The notes beneath the pieces were generated by a model. That model was not told the origin of the DNA. It saw only the letters and a program-made list of their open reading frames with translations, and did not search any database. Below, piece by piece: positions 14,979 to 23,853 of a stretch of DNA of 26,644 bases (within the stretch, counting starts at the first letter, position 1; the number at the start of each line of letters is the position of its first letter). Source of the DNA: Euryarchaeota archaeon UBA58 (lineage in GTDB: Archaea; Thermoplasmatota; Poseidoniia; Poseidoniales; Thalassarchaeaceae). The translations under genes and the position numbers were made by a program. The stretch is from contig DAHR01000013.1 in NCBI GenBank assembly GCA_002498525.1, forward strand, positions 201,433 through 228,076, given 5' to 3'.

Positions 14979-16361
14979 TCACTCCTTCTTCTCAGTCGGG
15001 TGATACTTGTCAATCCACTTCTGGTCCAATCGGACCAAGAACTTCGTATCGATGTTGGTCAAGAGATCCCATGCGAGGTCGAGCGTGCTTTCGATCGTTC
15101 GATCTTCGTCGCGGCTCTGTCGCAGGAACTTGTTTTCGAACAGATCCGCGAACTTCAGCAACTGAAGGTCACGCTCGTTCAGCGCGTCCTGACCAACGAT
15201 CGCAACAAGGCCGCGCAACTCCTTTCCCTGGGCGTAAGCAGCGTAGAGTTGGTCGGAGACGGATTTGTGGTCTTCTCGGGTCTTGCCAGGGCCGATTCCA
15301 GCGTTCATCAGTCGGCTTAGCGACGGTAGAACGTTGATTGGCGGGTAGATTCCCTTCTGGTGAAGTTCGCGCGAAATGACGATCTGTCCCTCGGTTATGT
15401 ATCCCGAAAGATCGGGAATCGGGTGGGTGATATCGTCGCCGGGCATGGTCAGAATGGGGAATTGCGTGATGCTTCCCTTCTTGCCCTTGACAAGGCCGGC
15501 GCGCTCGTAGAGCATAGCCAGATCCGTGTACATGTAACCTGGATAACCACGTCGTCCGGGAACCTCTTCACGAGCCGCACCGATCTCTCTCAGCGATTCG
15601 CAGTAGTTCGTCATGTCTGTGTAGATAACGAGCACGTGGTAATCGTGCTCGAACGCTAGGTACTCTGCTGCCGTCAGCGCGAGGCGCGGTGTGATGAGGC
15701 GCTCAACGGCTGGGTCGTCAGCGAGATTGATGAACAGCGCAGCGTTCTCGAGCGCACCTGTGCGCTCGAGGTCGCTGACGAAGTAATTGTACTCTTCAGC
15801 AGTGATTCCCATAGCACAGAAAACGACGACGAAATCGTCGTCGCTGCCGACCAGCTTGGCTTGGCGGGCAATCTGCAGCGCGATGTCATTGTGTGGTAGT
15901 CCAGCAGCGCTGAAGATCGGCAGCTTCTGGCCGCGGACCAGTGATGTGCAAGCATCGATTGCCGAGATCCCTGTCTGGATGAAGGATTCTGGGCTTCGGC
16001 GCGAGTACGGGTTGATCGCAGCTCCGATGATGTCGGCCATCCTCTCGGCAACGATGGGCGGGCCACCGTCGCGAGGTCGGCCGGCTCCGTCGAGGATGCG
16101 GCCTATGAGGTCCTTGCTGACCGGCAGGCGGAAGACGTCGCCGAGGAATTTGACGCCGGTTTGGCGGTCGATTCGAGCGGTGCCTTCGAAGACCTGAACG
16201 ACGACTTGGTCGTTCGAGGTGTCGAGCACCTGTCCGTTCTTGACGGTGCCATCAGTGAGGCGCAGTTGTACGATTTCGCCGAAGGCGACGGGTTCGGTCT
16301 TGTTCAGGAACACCAAGGGTCCCTTGACATCTGTGATTGTTCGGTATTCTTTTCCACTCAT
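14979..16361 (-). CDS. atpB: A-type ATP synthase subunit B
   Basis: This is the non-catalytic regulatory subunit of the A3B3 hexamer. Over 460 residues it shows the N-terminal beta barrel (YRTITDVKGPLVFLN), the nucleotide-fold domain in which the P-loop is replaced by LPIFSAAGLPHNDIALQIA, the DMTNYCESLREI and PGRRGYPGYMYTDLA blocks, and a C-terminal helical domain. The degenerate P-loop separates it from subunit A. GGAGGG lies seven bases upstream of the ATG at 16361, and atpA ends 12 bases before it. Confidence 0.95.
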   Translation of the reverse strand: MSGKEYRTITDVKGPLVFLNKTEPVAFGEIVQLRLTDGTVKNGQVLDTSNDQVVVQVFEGTARIDRQTGVKFLGDVFRLPVSKDLIGRILDGAGRPRDGGPPIVAERMADIIGAAINPYSRRSPESFIQTGISAIDACTSLVRGQKLPIFSAAGLPHNDIALQIARQAKLVGSDDDFVVVFCAMGITAEEYNYFVSDLERTGALENAALFINLADDPAVERLITPRLALTAAEYLAFEHDYHVLVIYTDMTNYCESLREIGAAREEVPGRRGYPGYMYTDLAMLYERAGLVKGKKGSITQFPILTMPGDDITHPIPDLSGYITEGQIVISRELHQKGIYPPINVLPSLSRLMNAGIGPGKTREDHKSVSDQLYAAYAQGKELRGLVAIVGQDALNERDLQLLKFADLFENKFLRQSRDEDRTIESTLDLAWDLLTNIDTKFLVRLDQKWIDKYHPTEKKE

Positions 16362-16373
16362 TCATATCCCTCC

Positions 16374-18116
16374 TCAATTGCCCTCCGAGGCTGTTGAAAT
16401 CTGTTTGCTCATCTCGGCTACGAGGCCTTCGATGCGGTCTGCGTAGCCGTCTTCGAAGCGACCTCGAATGAGGTCGGTTCGAGCTTGGACGTTGACGACT
16501 TCTTCGAGTCCAGCGCCGCCAGCGATGGCCTTCTTCGCCTCTTCCTGGAAGGAGAGGATTGCGCGGGCCATCGCGTATTGCAGATTGAGGTCGCTGTAGG
16601 TGTCGACGTCGTGGAAAGCATTCTGTTGCAGGAAGTATTCTCGAATCATTCGAGCCACTTCGAGGGTCAGTTGCTGGTCGATCGGTAGAGCGTCGGAACC
16701 GACCAATTGGACGATTTCCTGAAGTTCGGCCTCTACTTGCAAAAGGGCGCTGATCTCGGTGCGGACCTCTGGGAAGTCCGACGCGATGTTGTCTCGGTAC
16801 CATTGATCGAGCGCCTGTGGGTAGAGCGAGTATGAACTCAGCCAGTTGATTGAAGGGAAGTGGCGCTGGCGAGCGAGGCCGGCATCGAGTCCCCAGAACA
16901 CCTTGACGATGCGCAGTGTTCCTTGAGAGACCGGCTCGGAGATGTCGCCGCCGGGCGGTGATACAGCTCCGATGACGGAAATCGAGCCGTCGCCACCAGC
17001 GAGCGTCTGGACACGTCCAGCGCGCTCGTAGAATTCGGCCAGTCGACTCGATAGGTAAGCGGGGTATCCTTCCTCACCAGGCATCTCTTCGAGTCGCGAG
17101 GATATCTCGCGCATGGCCTCAGCCCAGCGGCTGGTTGAATCGGCCATCAAAGCGACGTCGTAGCCCATGTCGCGGAAGTATTCTGCAATCGTGATGCCTG
17201 TGTAGACGGACGCCTCGCGTGCAGCCACGGGCATGTTCGAGGTGTTCGCGATCATCGTTGTGCGGTTCATCAGCGGTGTGCCGGTGTGCGGGTCGATGAG
17301 GTGAGGGAACTCGGTGAGCACCTCTGTCATCTCGTTACCGCGCTCTCCGCAGCCGATGTAGACGACGATCTGAGCATCGGACCACTTGGCCAGCTGTTGT
17401 TGGATGACGGTCTTGCCGCTGCCGAACGGACCGGGGATTCCCGCGGTACCGCCCTTTGCCAAGGGGAAGAGGAAGTCGAGGATTCTCTGGCCGGTGATGA
17501 GTGGAACGTTGGGTGCGTACTTCTGCACGAAGGGGCGAGGTGTTCGAACCGGCCACTCCTGCATCATTGCGATCTCAGTCCCATCTTCAAGAGTACAAAT
17601 GGTCTGAGTGACATTGAATTCACCCGACTCGATGCTCTTGATGACACCGCTCTTCCCAAGAGGAAGCATGACGCGGTGCTCGATGGTCTCGGTCTCTTGG
17701 ACCGTGCCGAGAATCGCTCCTGCGGCGACTTCGTCGCCGACCGCAACGGTGGCCTTGAAATCCCACATCTTGGCCATATCGAGGCCATCAGCGTCGACAC
17801 CGCGCTTGATGAAGACACCCATTTTCGCCTCCAAATCAGCCAGCGGACGCTGAATACCATCGTAGATCTGAGTCAACAGACCCGGGCCGAGTTGAACAGA
17901 CAGGGTCTGCCCAGTTCGGATCACGGGCTCGCCCGGACTGATGCCGGACGTCTCCTCGTAGACCTGGATGACCGACTGGTCTCCGTGCAATTCGATGACT
18001 TCACCCATCAGTCCTTCATCTCCCACGCGTACTACTTCGTACATTCGAGGGGTAATTCCGATAGCGGTTACGACAGGACCTGAAATCCTGTAAATCAATC
18101 CATTTTCTTCACTCAT
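16374..18116 (-). CDS. atpA: A-type ATP synthase catalytic subunit A
   Basis: This subunit makes or splits ATP. The 580-residue length matches family members without an intein. Walker A is GPFGSGKT at 229-236, the catalytic glutamate is in GERGNEM at 257-263, and the bulge region characteristic of A/V-type A subunits spans about 110-190. SYPLASTRW-type residues appear as LMADSTSRWAEAMREIS. PGEEGYPAYLSSRLAEFYERAG and the C-terminal helical bundle follow. GGAAGTG lies about five bases before the ATG at 18116. The short gap to atpF is A+T-rich (AAAATAAAATAT on the minus strand) but sits too near the start to be a convincing internal promoter. Confidence 0.97.
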   Translation of the reverse strand: MSEENGLIYRISGPVVTAIGITPRMYEVVRVGDEGLMGEVIELHGDQSVIQVYEETSGISPGEPVIRTGQTLSVQLGPGLLTQIYDGIQRPLADLEAKMGVFIKRGVDADGLDMAKMWDFKATVAVGDEVAAGAILGTVQETETIEHRVMLPLGKSGVIKSIESGEFNVTQTICTLEDGTEIAMMQEWPVRTPRPFVQKYAPNVPLITGQRILDFLFPLAKGGTAGIPGPFGSGKTVIQQQLAKWSDAQIVVYIGCGERGNEMTEVLTEFPHLIDPHTGTPLMNRTTMIANTSNMPVAAREASVYTGITIAEYFRDMGYDVALMADSTSRWAEAMREISSRLEEMPGEEGYPAYLSSRLAEFYERAGRVQTLAGGDGSISVIGAVSPPGGDISEPVSQGTLRIVKVFWGLDAGLARQRHFPSINWLSSYSLYPQALDQWYRDNIASDFPEVRTEISALLQVEAELQEIVQLVGSDALPIDQQLTLEVARMIREYFLQQNAFHDVDTYSDLNLQYAMARAILSFQEEAKKAIAGGAGLEEVVNVQARTDLIRGRFEDGYADRIEGLVAEMSKQISTASEGN

Positions 18117-18146
18117 TTCTTCACTTCCATATTTTATTTTGAGGAA

Positions 18147-18446
18147 TCACTTCCAAAGGTCGACTCCCAATGCCGACTTGATGGACTCGCGGAGGGTATT
18201 GTCCTCCTCGGTTCCGATGCCCAGAATCGTGGGCGATATGCTGTCAGACATCTGTCGACGCAGCTTGTCTGGCATACGGGTGAGGTCGGCTGCGTCGATG
18301 ACGACGATTCCAACCTCCTTGTCCCCGAGCATCGAGCGGAGGATGGTAGCCATCTCTTCGTCGTTCGCGGGATTGTGTAAGCGGGTTACCCCCACCAACT
18401 GGAATCCAAGGGTGAATTCTGAAGTTCCAACTACTGCAATCTCCAT
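18147..18446 (-). CDS. atpF: A-type ATP synthase subunit F
   Basis: Subunit F is a small Rossmann-like protein bound to the central shaft. The 99-residue product starts MEIAVVGTSEFTLGFQLVGV, a typical beginning, contains GIVVIDAADL, and ends with ISPTILGIGTEED and a C-terminal helix. GAGGTGAT lies four to five bases before the ATG. The gene lies between atpC and atpA as in other archaeal operons. Confidence 0.9.
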   Translation of the reverse strand: MEIAVVGTSEFTLGFQLVGVTRLHNPANDEEMATILRSMLGDKEVGIVVIDAADLTRMPDKLRRQMSDSISPTILGIGTEEDNTLRESIKSALGVDLWK

Positions 18447-18455
18447 CTCATCACC

Positions 18456-19511
18456 TCAGAATGCCATATGCGCTTCAATGACCTCTTCCGAGAGGCCAAC
18501 CGCCTTGCCGCGCACCAGCAGGCGGAGGTTCTGTACTTCCAACACCTTGCTCTCAAGGTAGTGGATGATCGGGAATGCCGAGAGCGGATTCAGGTGGCTC
18601 ATGCGCCTGAGATCCGCTCGACGGCGGGACGCGAGATGGCTCACGACCGGATCGAGTCCGCCGTGGTCCTTCGAGCGTGTGAGCGCTTCCTCGAGTTCGA
18701 CGACGTCCATGTTGGAGCGTCGCAAGACCTCCATCAGGGCGTCTTCGGTATCGGCCTGCGCGGCACTTCGGAGGAGGTTTCCGCGCAGAGCCCTGCCGCC
18801 TTCCAGCAGCAGGTTGGAGCGTTGTGTCGCTGAGAGGTCCTGTCGCAGGGCTCTCAGCAGGTTGACGATGTTTCGATGGTCTATTTCGGTGCGCAGATAG
18901 CCGAGCAGGAGACTGTGGCTCTGACCGCTTGACCTCAGCGCCGAGATTGCTTCGTGGTAGTAATGCCTGTCGAGTGCATCTTCGTAATCCTGCAAGGCTG
19001 CCTCGGCGTCAACATCGGCGATGGCGGCTCCCCACGGGGTGCCTTTCATCGCCGCTGCAGCGTCGGGCAGCGACTCGCTGTTGCGAGCGATGTCGAGCCA
19101 GACGATGTTGAGATCATCCTCGTCTGGCAGAACCGTTCGCGCCAATTCATCGGCGGAGATTCCGCCGTTGACGGCGCGAAGAACAGCCTTCGCGCTGGCA
19201 TAGGAGAAGCGCAGAGCGAAGACTGAGACGATTCGCTTCAGCCGCCCTTGACAGAAGCCCATGACTTCCTTCAATTCGCGGTTGAGATTGTGACTCAAGG
19301 CGGCTTCGACGAGATCCGCACCGCTGAGGCGGGCGGAATACATGTCGAGTTCCTTGCGATAACCCAATTCTCCGATGCTGGCAGCGATGGTCTCAGGACC
19401 ACTCTGCATCAGTTGACGGAATCGCTTCTCGTCGAGGAGTTTCGCCTTGCGCGCTTTGCTGCGCGCACTGGCGTTGGCCCAATTGCCCTTCCCGACTGCG
19501 ATTTCTGCCAT
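18456..19511 (-). CDS. atpC: A-type ATP synthase subunit C (V-type d homologue)
   Basis: Subunit C is the all-helical socket that joins the central shaft to the membrane rotor ring. The 351-residue product begins MAEIAVGKGNWANASARSKA, matching the GNWA-type N-terminus of the family, and is helical throughout. HYYHEAISALRSSG and FPIIHYLESKVLEVQNLRLL near the end are typical. Two starts are possible: ATG at 19526, which overlaps the atpE stop as ATGA, and ATG at 19511, which has GAGG seven bases upstream. I take the latter. The difference is five residues. Confidence 0.88.
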   Translation of the reverse strand: MAEIAVGKGNWANASARSKARKAKLLDEKRFRQLMQSGPETIAASIGELGYRKELDMYSARLSGADLVEAALSHNLNRELKEVMGFCQGRLKRIVSVFALRFSYASAKAVLRAVNGGISADELARTVLPDEDDLNIVWLDIARNSESLPDAAAAMKGTPWGAAIADVDAEAALQDYEDALDRHYYHEAISALRSSGQSHSLLLGYLRTEIDHRNIVNLLRALRQDLSATQRSNLLLEGGRALRGNLLRSAAQADTEDALMEVLRRSNMDVVELEEALTRSKDHGGLDPVVSHLASRRRADLRRMSHLNPLSAFPIIHYLESKVLEVQNLRLLVRGKAVGLSEEVIEAHMAF

Positions 19512-19522
19512 TCTGATTCCTC

Positions 19523-20092
19523 TCATTCATTCCCGAAAAGTATTCGACTGACTTCGCCGAGTTTGGCTTCCCAAGCCTCGCGAAGTCTTCCTTCAAAGCG
19601 GTAATCCATCAATATCGAGCCATCGGCGGTTTCGAGAACGAAGCCGCCAAGCCCGTCAATATCGTCAGCGAACTTGAAGCCGCTGGATTGTGCCGAAAGA
19701 GCAGCACGATCCATCGCCACAGGGCGAAGGATCATGTCCGCCGAGGCGGATTCCTTGGCTTCGGCGAGCAGGGAGTTGAGAATTCCTTCTCGACCATCGA
19801 GCTTCGCCGAAGCGACCTTGGAGACGATCTCTTCCCAGGTCGCATCGAGTTCAGCGGCGCGCGCGACGAGGAGCCGCTTCTGGTTCCTCTGTCGGGCGGC
19901 AGCGATGCTCTCGACCGCTGATTGGTCGCGCATCTTCTCCGCCCGCGCCAGCGCTACGCCGCGGTGTTCTGAAATCTCGTCGTCAGCGACAGCGCCGATG
20001 CTCTTCGCCTCGGCTGCCGCAGCGTCCGTGACCATTTTGGCCTCGGCTTTCGCAAGCGACGCGATTTCACTAGCTAGCTTGTCCAATGACAT
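19523..20092 (-). CDS. atpE: A-type ATP synthase subunit E
   Basis: Subunit E forms the peripheral stalk together with subunit H. The 189-residue product has an Ala- and Glu-rich helical N-terminal half (to about residue 100) and a mixed alpha/beta C-terminal half with GLGGFVLETADGSILMDYRF, which is the usual signature. AGGAGA lies seven bases before the ATG. Confidence 0.9.
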   Translation of the reverse strand: MSLDKLASEIASLAKAEAKMVTDAAAAEAKSIGAVADDEISEHRGVALARAEKMRDQSAVESIAAARQRNQKRLLVARAAELDATWEEIVSKVASAKLDGREGILNSLLAEAKESASADMILRPVAMDRAALSAQSSGFKFADDIDGLGGFVLETADGSILMDYRFEGRLREAWEAKLGEVSRILFGNE

Positions 20093-20125
20093 GCGTGAAT
20101 CTCCTATTTGTTTCGCCCCAATCGA

Positions 20126-20443
20126 TCAAAGTAGGTAGATCGAAAGGAAACCGAACAGAACGATCGTCTCTGGCAGAACAGTGAACAGAAGTCCGGTACC
20201 GAACTTGGATGCGTCCTCAGCGATCATTCCGACCGCAGCCGCACCGATTGGGCCTTGTGCAAGACCTGTTCCGATACCACAGCCAGCGAGCGCGATTCCT
20301 GCGCCTAGCTTGGCCATCGTGTCCTTGTCATTCACTGCATCTGTTTCGCCACCTTCCTGAGCGGTTGCGACACCGGCGACCAAAGTCGCCAACAGCACAG
20401 CCATCAGAACGCGGTAAATCATTCTCATACTCTTGTTTTCCAT
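20126..20443 (-). CDS. atpK: A-type ATP synthase rotor subunit K (proteolipid c)
   Basis: This subunit forms the membrane ring that carries ions. The 105-residue product has a signal-peptide-like N-terminus (hydrophobic 11-27, ATA then Q at 26-29 as a likely cleavage point), then one two-helix hairpin: helix 1 with GIGTGLAQGPIGAA and helix 2 with LPETIVLFGFL. The ion carboxylate is Glu92 in helix 2, Gln63 lies in helix 1 and Thr93 follows the Glu. The start is ATG at 20443 with GGAGGA seven bases upstream. The frame is open further to 20560, but that extension overlaps atpI and has no such site. A single-hairpin subunit suggests a ring with many carboxylates. Confidence 0.92.
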   Translation of the reverse strand: MENKSMRMIYRVLMAVLLATLVAGVATAQEGGETDAVNDKDTMAKLGAGIALAGCGIGTGLAQGPIGAAAVGMIAEDASKFGTGLLFTVLPETIVLFGFLSIYLL

Positions 20444-20478
20444 GTTTTTTTCCTCCGTTTTTTTCCCCACGAGTCGCC

Positions 20479-22614
20479 TCATTCCACTTCCACTCTCCTC
20501 GGTTTGAAACCGAAGGCTTGGAAGGGCATTCCGCTGCCCTCGTAGAATTGCATCATCCACTCGACGAAGTGCAGTCGCACTGTGTGGATGTTTGGACTGA
20601 AGACCCCCAGAACGAGGGCGAAGAGTTGTACGACGAGCCAGAATACGAAGAGCACTGGCAGGAGAACAAGGTCCATCGCGCCAGCCTCGCCGAGGTTGGA
20701 GAGTGTGTGTGCGACAGAGGGGTAAATCATCTCGTTACCGGTGGCTGCGATCTTGACTCCGACGACACCGACTGCGAACAGTCGAACGTAAGAGACGACC
20801 TTCGGTAGCATTCCGAGTGATTCGAGGATGCCGAGTGGGATTCCAATCACGCCCATCTTCTCGAAGTGCGCGAGCAGAACCATCACCATTACGACGCCGA
20901 CACCGGTGATGGCTGCGCCGGGCAGAAGGATGTCTGAGGCGGATTCGACGAGGAAGCCGTAAGCGAAGATGAATCCGCCGATGACGACGGTCATCCACGA
21001 GCCCTTCTCAAAGAGTGCATCGACGAATCCGTGTGCCTTGTAGATGTCACGGAAACCTAGAACCAGTCCGAAGAGGACGTGGAGGACTCCCATGTAGATG
21101 GTGATGAGAATCAGGTTCTCGAGGTTGCTAGCGACGCGGTGGAAGGGATAGGCGAGAACGATGTTCAGCGGTCCTTCCCAAACCGCGTATAACTCGCCGC
21201 TGGATGGGTAGAGATTGGTCATCCAAGCGATCCACCAAGGCGAGTGTGCAGACTCCCAGTGGTAGTGACCATGGGCGGCTTCACATTGAGCGACACCGAT
21301 TATGCCCGCGATGTCGCAGCCGCCATGGGGCAGGAACTCGAAGCCGGCGAATTCACCGTAGATATAGCCGAAAATCACCGTTGAGAGACCGATGATGAAG
21401 AGCAGTCCGCCGACGTTTTTCATCATCTCATCAAGGGGAAAGCGCTTCCAGACGAAGGCGGCCATTCCCATCACTGCGAGTCCGTAAGCCATGTCGCCCA
21501 GAATCAGTCCGAAGAAGAGTGGGTAGGTGATGAACATGAAGAAAGTCGGGTCGATGCGGCCGTAGGCGGGACGACCCATGACATCTGTCAACATCTCGAA
21601 AGGCTTGGAGTAGGTTCGCGGCGAAAATTCGATCGGAGGCATCTCGGAGCGGTCATCGTCGAGGTGGAGATGGTTGGAGTGAGCCGGCGCGACATACTCC
21701 TCGATGCTGACGTGAGTGCAGACCGGACCGAGTGCTGCTTCAACATCGGCGGCGATCTCTGAGCGAACCCAGCCGTCGAGCATGAATGCGTGTTCGCTGG
21801 TCGCGACTCGAATTGGAGCGGTTGCCAGTTCAAGGTCGCGCTCGAGTAATTCCATACCGCCGAAGAGCATGCCACCGTTGGAATCTGTCCAGGATTCGAC
21901 ATCGCTCTGCAATTCTTCGAGGCGGCTGGCGATCTCCGCCTCGCGAGCGGTCAACTGCTCGATGCGCTCGCTGGGCAATCCCTCGCCTTCGGGGACCGCG
22001 ATCGTTTGGAAGTCGTGCTCGCCGAGCATCGATTGAATCTCGCTGGATTTCTCGATGCGGCAGAAGACCGCGACGACGCCCTTCTTGCCGACCTCACTGG
22101 TCAGGTGAAGAGCAGAGTCGCCAAGCGCTGCGAGACCAACTCGGGCCTTGGAGAGGGAGGCGACGGTGCCGATGAATGAAGCGACGGTTCGGTAGCCGCC
22201 CATCAATTCCAGTTCGAGGCTGAGAGGGGCGAGCAGTTTGAGGACCGCCAACTCTTCCGCATTCTGGGAGGACTCGGCTTTGAGGCCGTCGATCTCATCG
22301 AAGATCTCGATGATTCCGTCAATCTCTCCTGCCAGAGATTCGGAGAGGTTCCGGCGGACTTCGGGAGCGGGGAGCAAGATGCGCTGATCGCCGGATTCGA
22401 CCTGCGAAGCACAGCCGCGCATTCTGGTCAGTTGGCGGCTGATGTCCTCGGCTTCGTCGACAGGAATACCCATCGACAAACCCTCTTCGTCGGCGCTGTA
22501 ATCGTTGATGTGAACCAAGCCGATACCAGCGACGACTTCGATGATTGTCTTGAGCTGGTCACGAGTGCCAGCAGCGACCAGTCGCGACATATCCTCAGTC
22601 GTGAACTGGCTCAT
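20479..22614 (-). CDS. atpI: A-type ATP synthase membrane subunit I (a)
   Basis: This is the stator subunit that forms the two ion half-channels against the rotor ring. Residues 1-350 are the soluble arm, with coiled coils around 90-125 and 215-245. RPAYGRIDPTFFMFITYPLF followed by GDMAYG begins the membrane part at about 348. The essential channel arginine is R611 in SYVRLFAVG. About 711 residues and seven to eight hydrophobic segments match the family. An outside loop at about 421-485 looks enlarged and carries two cysteines (433, 444) and five histidines. AGGTG is five bases before the ATG at 22614. Confidence 0.94.
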   Translation of the reverse strand: MSQFTTEDMSRLVAAGTRDQLKTIIEVVAGIGLVHINDYSADEEGLSMGIPVDEAEDISRQLTRMRGCASQVESGDQRILLPAPEVRRNLSESLAGEIDGIIEIFDEIDGLKAESSQNAEELAVLKLLAPLSLELELMGGYRTVASFIGTVASLSKARVGLAALGDSALHLTSEVGKKGVVAVFCRIEKSSEIQSMLGEHDFQTIAVPEGEGLPSERIEQLTAREAEIASRLEELQSDVESWTDSNGGMLFGGMELLERDLELATAPIRVATSEHAFMLDGWVRSEIAADVEAALGPVCTHVSIEEYVAPAHSNHLHLDDDRSEMPPIEFSPRTYSKPFEMLTDVMGRPAYGRIDPTFFMFITYPLFFGLILGDMAYGLAVMGMAAFVWKRFPLDEMMKNVGGLLFIIGLSTVIFGYIYGEFAGFEFLPHGGCDIAGIIGVAQCEAAHGHYHWESAHSPWWIAWMTNLYPSSGELYAVWEGPLNIVLAYPFHRVASNLENLILITIYMGVLHVLFGLVLGFRDIYKAHGFVDALFEKGSWMTVVIGGFIFAYGFLVESASDILLPGAAITGVGVVMVMVLLAHFEKMGVIGIPLGILESLGMLPKVVSYVRLFAVGVVGVKIAATGNEMIYPSVAHTLSNLGEAGAMDLVLLPVLFVFWLVVQLFALVLGVFSPNIHTVRLHFVEWMMQFYEGSGMPFQAFGFKPRRVEVE

Positions 22615-22639
22615 ATTGACACCTCATCAAAAGCGGTTC

Positions 22640-22957
22640 TCATGCTGTGCGGAATGCTGAGAGAACCACGTCGACCGCCGCCTCTCTGTTCTGCTCACCG
22701 TCGGTCGTTACCTGAGCGAGCAGGGCATCGCCCTCATCGCTAACTGCTGCAGCTACCTTCTCAGAGGCTGCTCTGGCATCATTGAGAATCGAAGCAGCCT
22801 CTTCGTCGGCCGATTGACGGCCTGCAGTAATCGCTTCAGCAGCCTTGACACGAGCATCGGAGAGCAGGCTCTTGGCCTTCTCGTCGGCCGTCGCCCGAAT
22901 CTTCTCAGCATCGTCTTCTGCGTCTTTGATTGTACCCAGAACTTCTGCTCGACCCAT
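22640..22957 (-). CDS. atpH: A-type ATP synthase subunit H (peripheral stalk)
   Basis: Subunit H pairs with E as a coiled-coil peripheral stalk. The 105-residue product is almost entirely one Ala-, Glu- and Lys-rich helix (GTIKDAEDDAEKIRATADEK through ILNDARAASEKVAAAV), and it is the first gene of the operon, as expected for this subunit. I chose ATG at 22957, which has GGTGG five bases upstream, over ATG at 22969, which has none. Assignment rests on operon position and helical pattern, since the sequence itself is low in information. Confidence 0.82.
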   Translation of the reverse strand: MGRAEVLGTIKDAEDDAEKIRATADEKAKSLLSDARVKAAEAITAGRQSADEEAASILNDARAASEKVAAAVSDEGDALLAQVTTDGEQNREAAVDVVLSAFRTA

Positions 22958-22995
22958 TGATTCCACCATTGGTGATGCGCGCGACCGAAGAAGGG

Positions 22996-23001
22996 TATAT
23001 C
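22996..23001. promoter_or_regulatory. TATA box between the ATPase operon and the methyltransferase
   Basis: TATATC on the plus strand (GATATA on the minus strand) lies 39 bases upstream of the atpH start. With a usual 25-base spacing the operon transcript would start near 22972 with a leader of about 15 bases. It could also serve the plus-strand methyltransferase, with a leader near 70 bases. The spacing supports the atpH assignment better. Confidence 0.5.
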
Positions 23002-23096
23002 ATGCTAACCTTCGGTTCTTTTTGGTTGGGACTCCCGACAGCCGAGGGTCAGCCCCCCCAAACCTACCAAATAAGGGACCTACGCAGAGTGCCATC

Positions 23097-23825
23097 GTGG
23101 ACTCCGAAACCATCGGTGAAGGCGATTGGCAGGAGTTGATGCGTGGGCTTGAAGCGACGATTCCGGTCTACGACCGGATCAATCGCTTCGCAACGCTTGG
23201 TCAAGTCGACAGATGGCGGCGGCTGGTTCGTGAGCGATTGCCCTCCGAGGCTGGTGTTCTGAAAGGGCGCGTTTTGGAGGTTGGTTGTGGTCCAGGAAGT
23301 TTTGCTGAGGAGGTTATCGGGGGTGAGTTGGTCTGTCTCGATCCGAGTGCCTTGATGCTTGCTGCTGCGGAGCCGCGGGTGAATTCGATGCGGGCCTCGC
23401 GTGGTGATTCTGCGGTGGAATTCGTGATTGGGAAAGCTGAGGACTTGCCCTTCGATGACGATTCGTTTGATGCTGTTTGCTCGTTGTTCTCGTTCAGGGA
23501 TTGGTACGATAAGCGGGCGGGGCTGGCCGAGGTGCTTCGGGTGTTGAAGCCCGGGGCGAAGTTGGTGATCGTGGACCCTGCGAAAATGAATCGACTGCAC
23601 GGCTTCTTCGGCTGGTTCTGGATGCGATTCTGGGTCGGTTCCTACGCGCGTATCGTCTGCGGTGTGAGCGACCATCCGTGGAAGTGGTTGACCAAGACTT
23701 ACGTCCATTTCGGAACCACGAAGGAATATGTTCGGATGCTCGAAGAGATTGGCTTCGAGGGCGTCGAAGCCAAGGTCATCTTCCCTGGAATGGCAACAAT
23801 CTGGGAAGGCACAGCGCCCAAGTAA
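23097..23825 (+). CDS. SAM-dependent methyltransferase, UbiE/MenG-like
   Basis: This is a class I methyltransferase of 242 residues. SAM motif I is LEVGCGPGSF at 60-69, the acidic loop LVCLDPS follows, then KAEDLPFDDDSFDAVCSLFSFRDW and LAEVLRVLKPGAKLVIVDPAK, the usual motifs II-IV. The segment YDRINRFATLGQVDRWRR at 25-42 closely parallels the YD.LN..LS.G.D..WRR motif of UbiE/MenG, which methylate the ring of ubiquinone or menaquinone, so a quinone substrate is a reasonable inference. I place the start at GTG 23097, because the longer open frame back to 22845 runs antisense to atpH. Ribosome binding site evidence is weak. A C7 run lies at 23053-23059. The gene converges on the prenyl-lipid pair to its right. 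Confidence 0.8.
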   Translation: MDSETIGEGDWQELMRGLEATIPVYDRINRFATLGQVDRWRRLVRERLPSEAGVLKGRVLEVGCGPGSFAEEVIGGELVCLDPSALMLAAAEPRVNSMRASRGDSAVEFVIGKAEDLPFDDDSFDAVCSLFSFRDWYDKRAGLAEVLRVLKPGAKLVIVDPAKMNRLHGFFGWFWMRFWVGSYARIVCGVSDHPWKWLTKTYVHFGTTKEYVRMLEEIGFEGVEAKVIFPGMATIWEGTAPK

Positions 23826-23853
23826 TCCTTCATGGTGCTGGACATCTCAATGC

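Noticed and set aside
18117..18146. Internal promoter before atpA
   Set aside because: The A+T-rich AAAATAAAATAT lies only about 15-25 bases before the ATG, so a transcript using it as TATA box would start at or inside the gene. The atpF-atpA gap is too short and atpA has a good ribosome binding site.
20444..20560. N-terminal extension of rotor subunit K by 39 residues
   Set aside because: It overlaps the end of atpI, while GGAGGA seven bases before the ATG at 20443 and the signal-like N-terminus mark the real start.
22845..23096. N-terminal extension of the methyltransferase by 84 residues
   Set aside because: The extension is antisense to atpH and Ser-rich with no family similarity. The UbiE-like homology begins just after the GTG at 23097.
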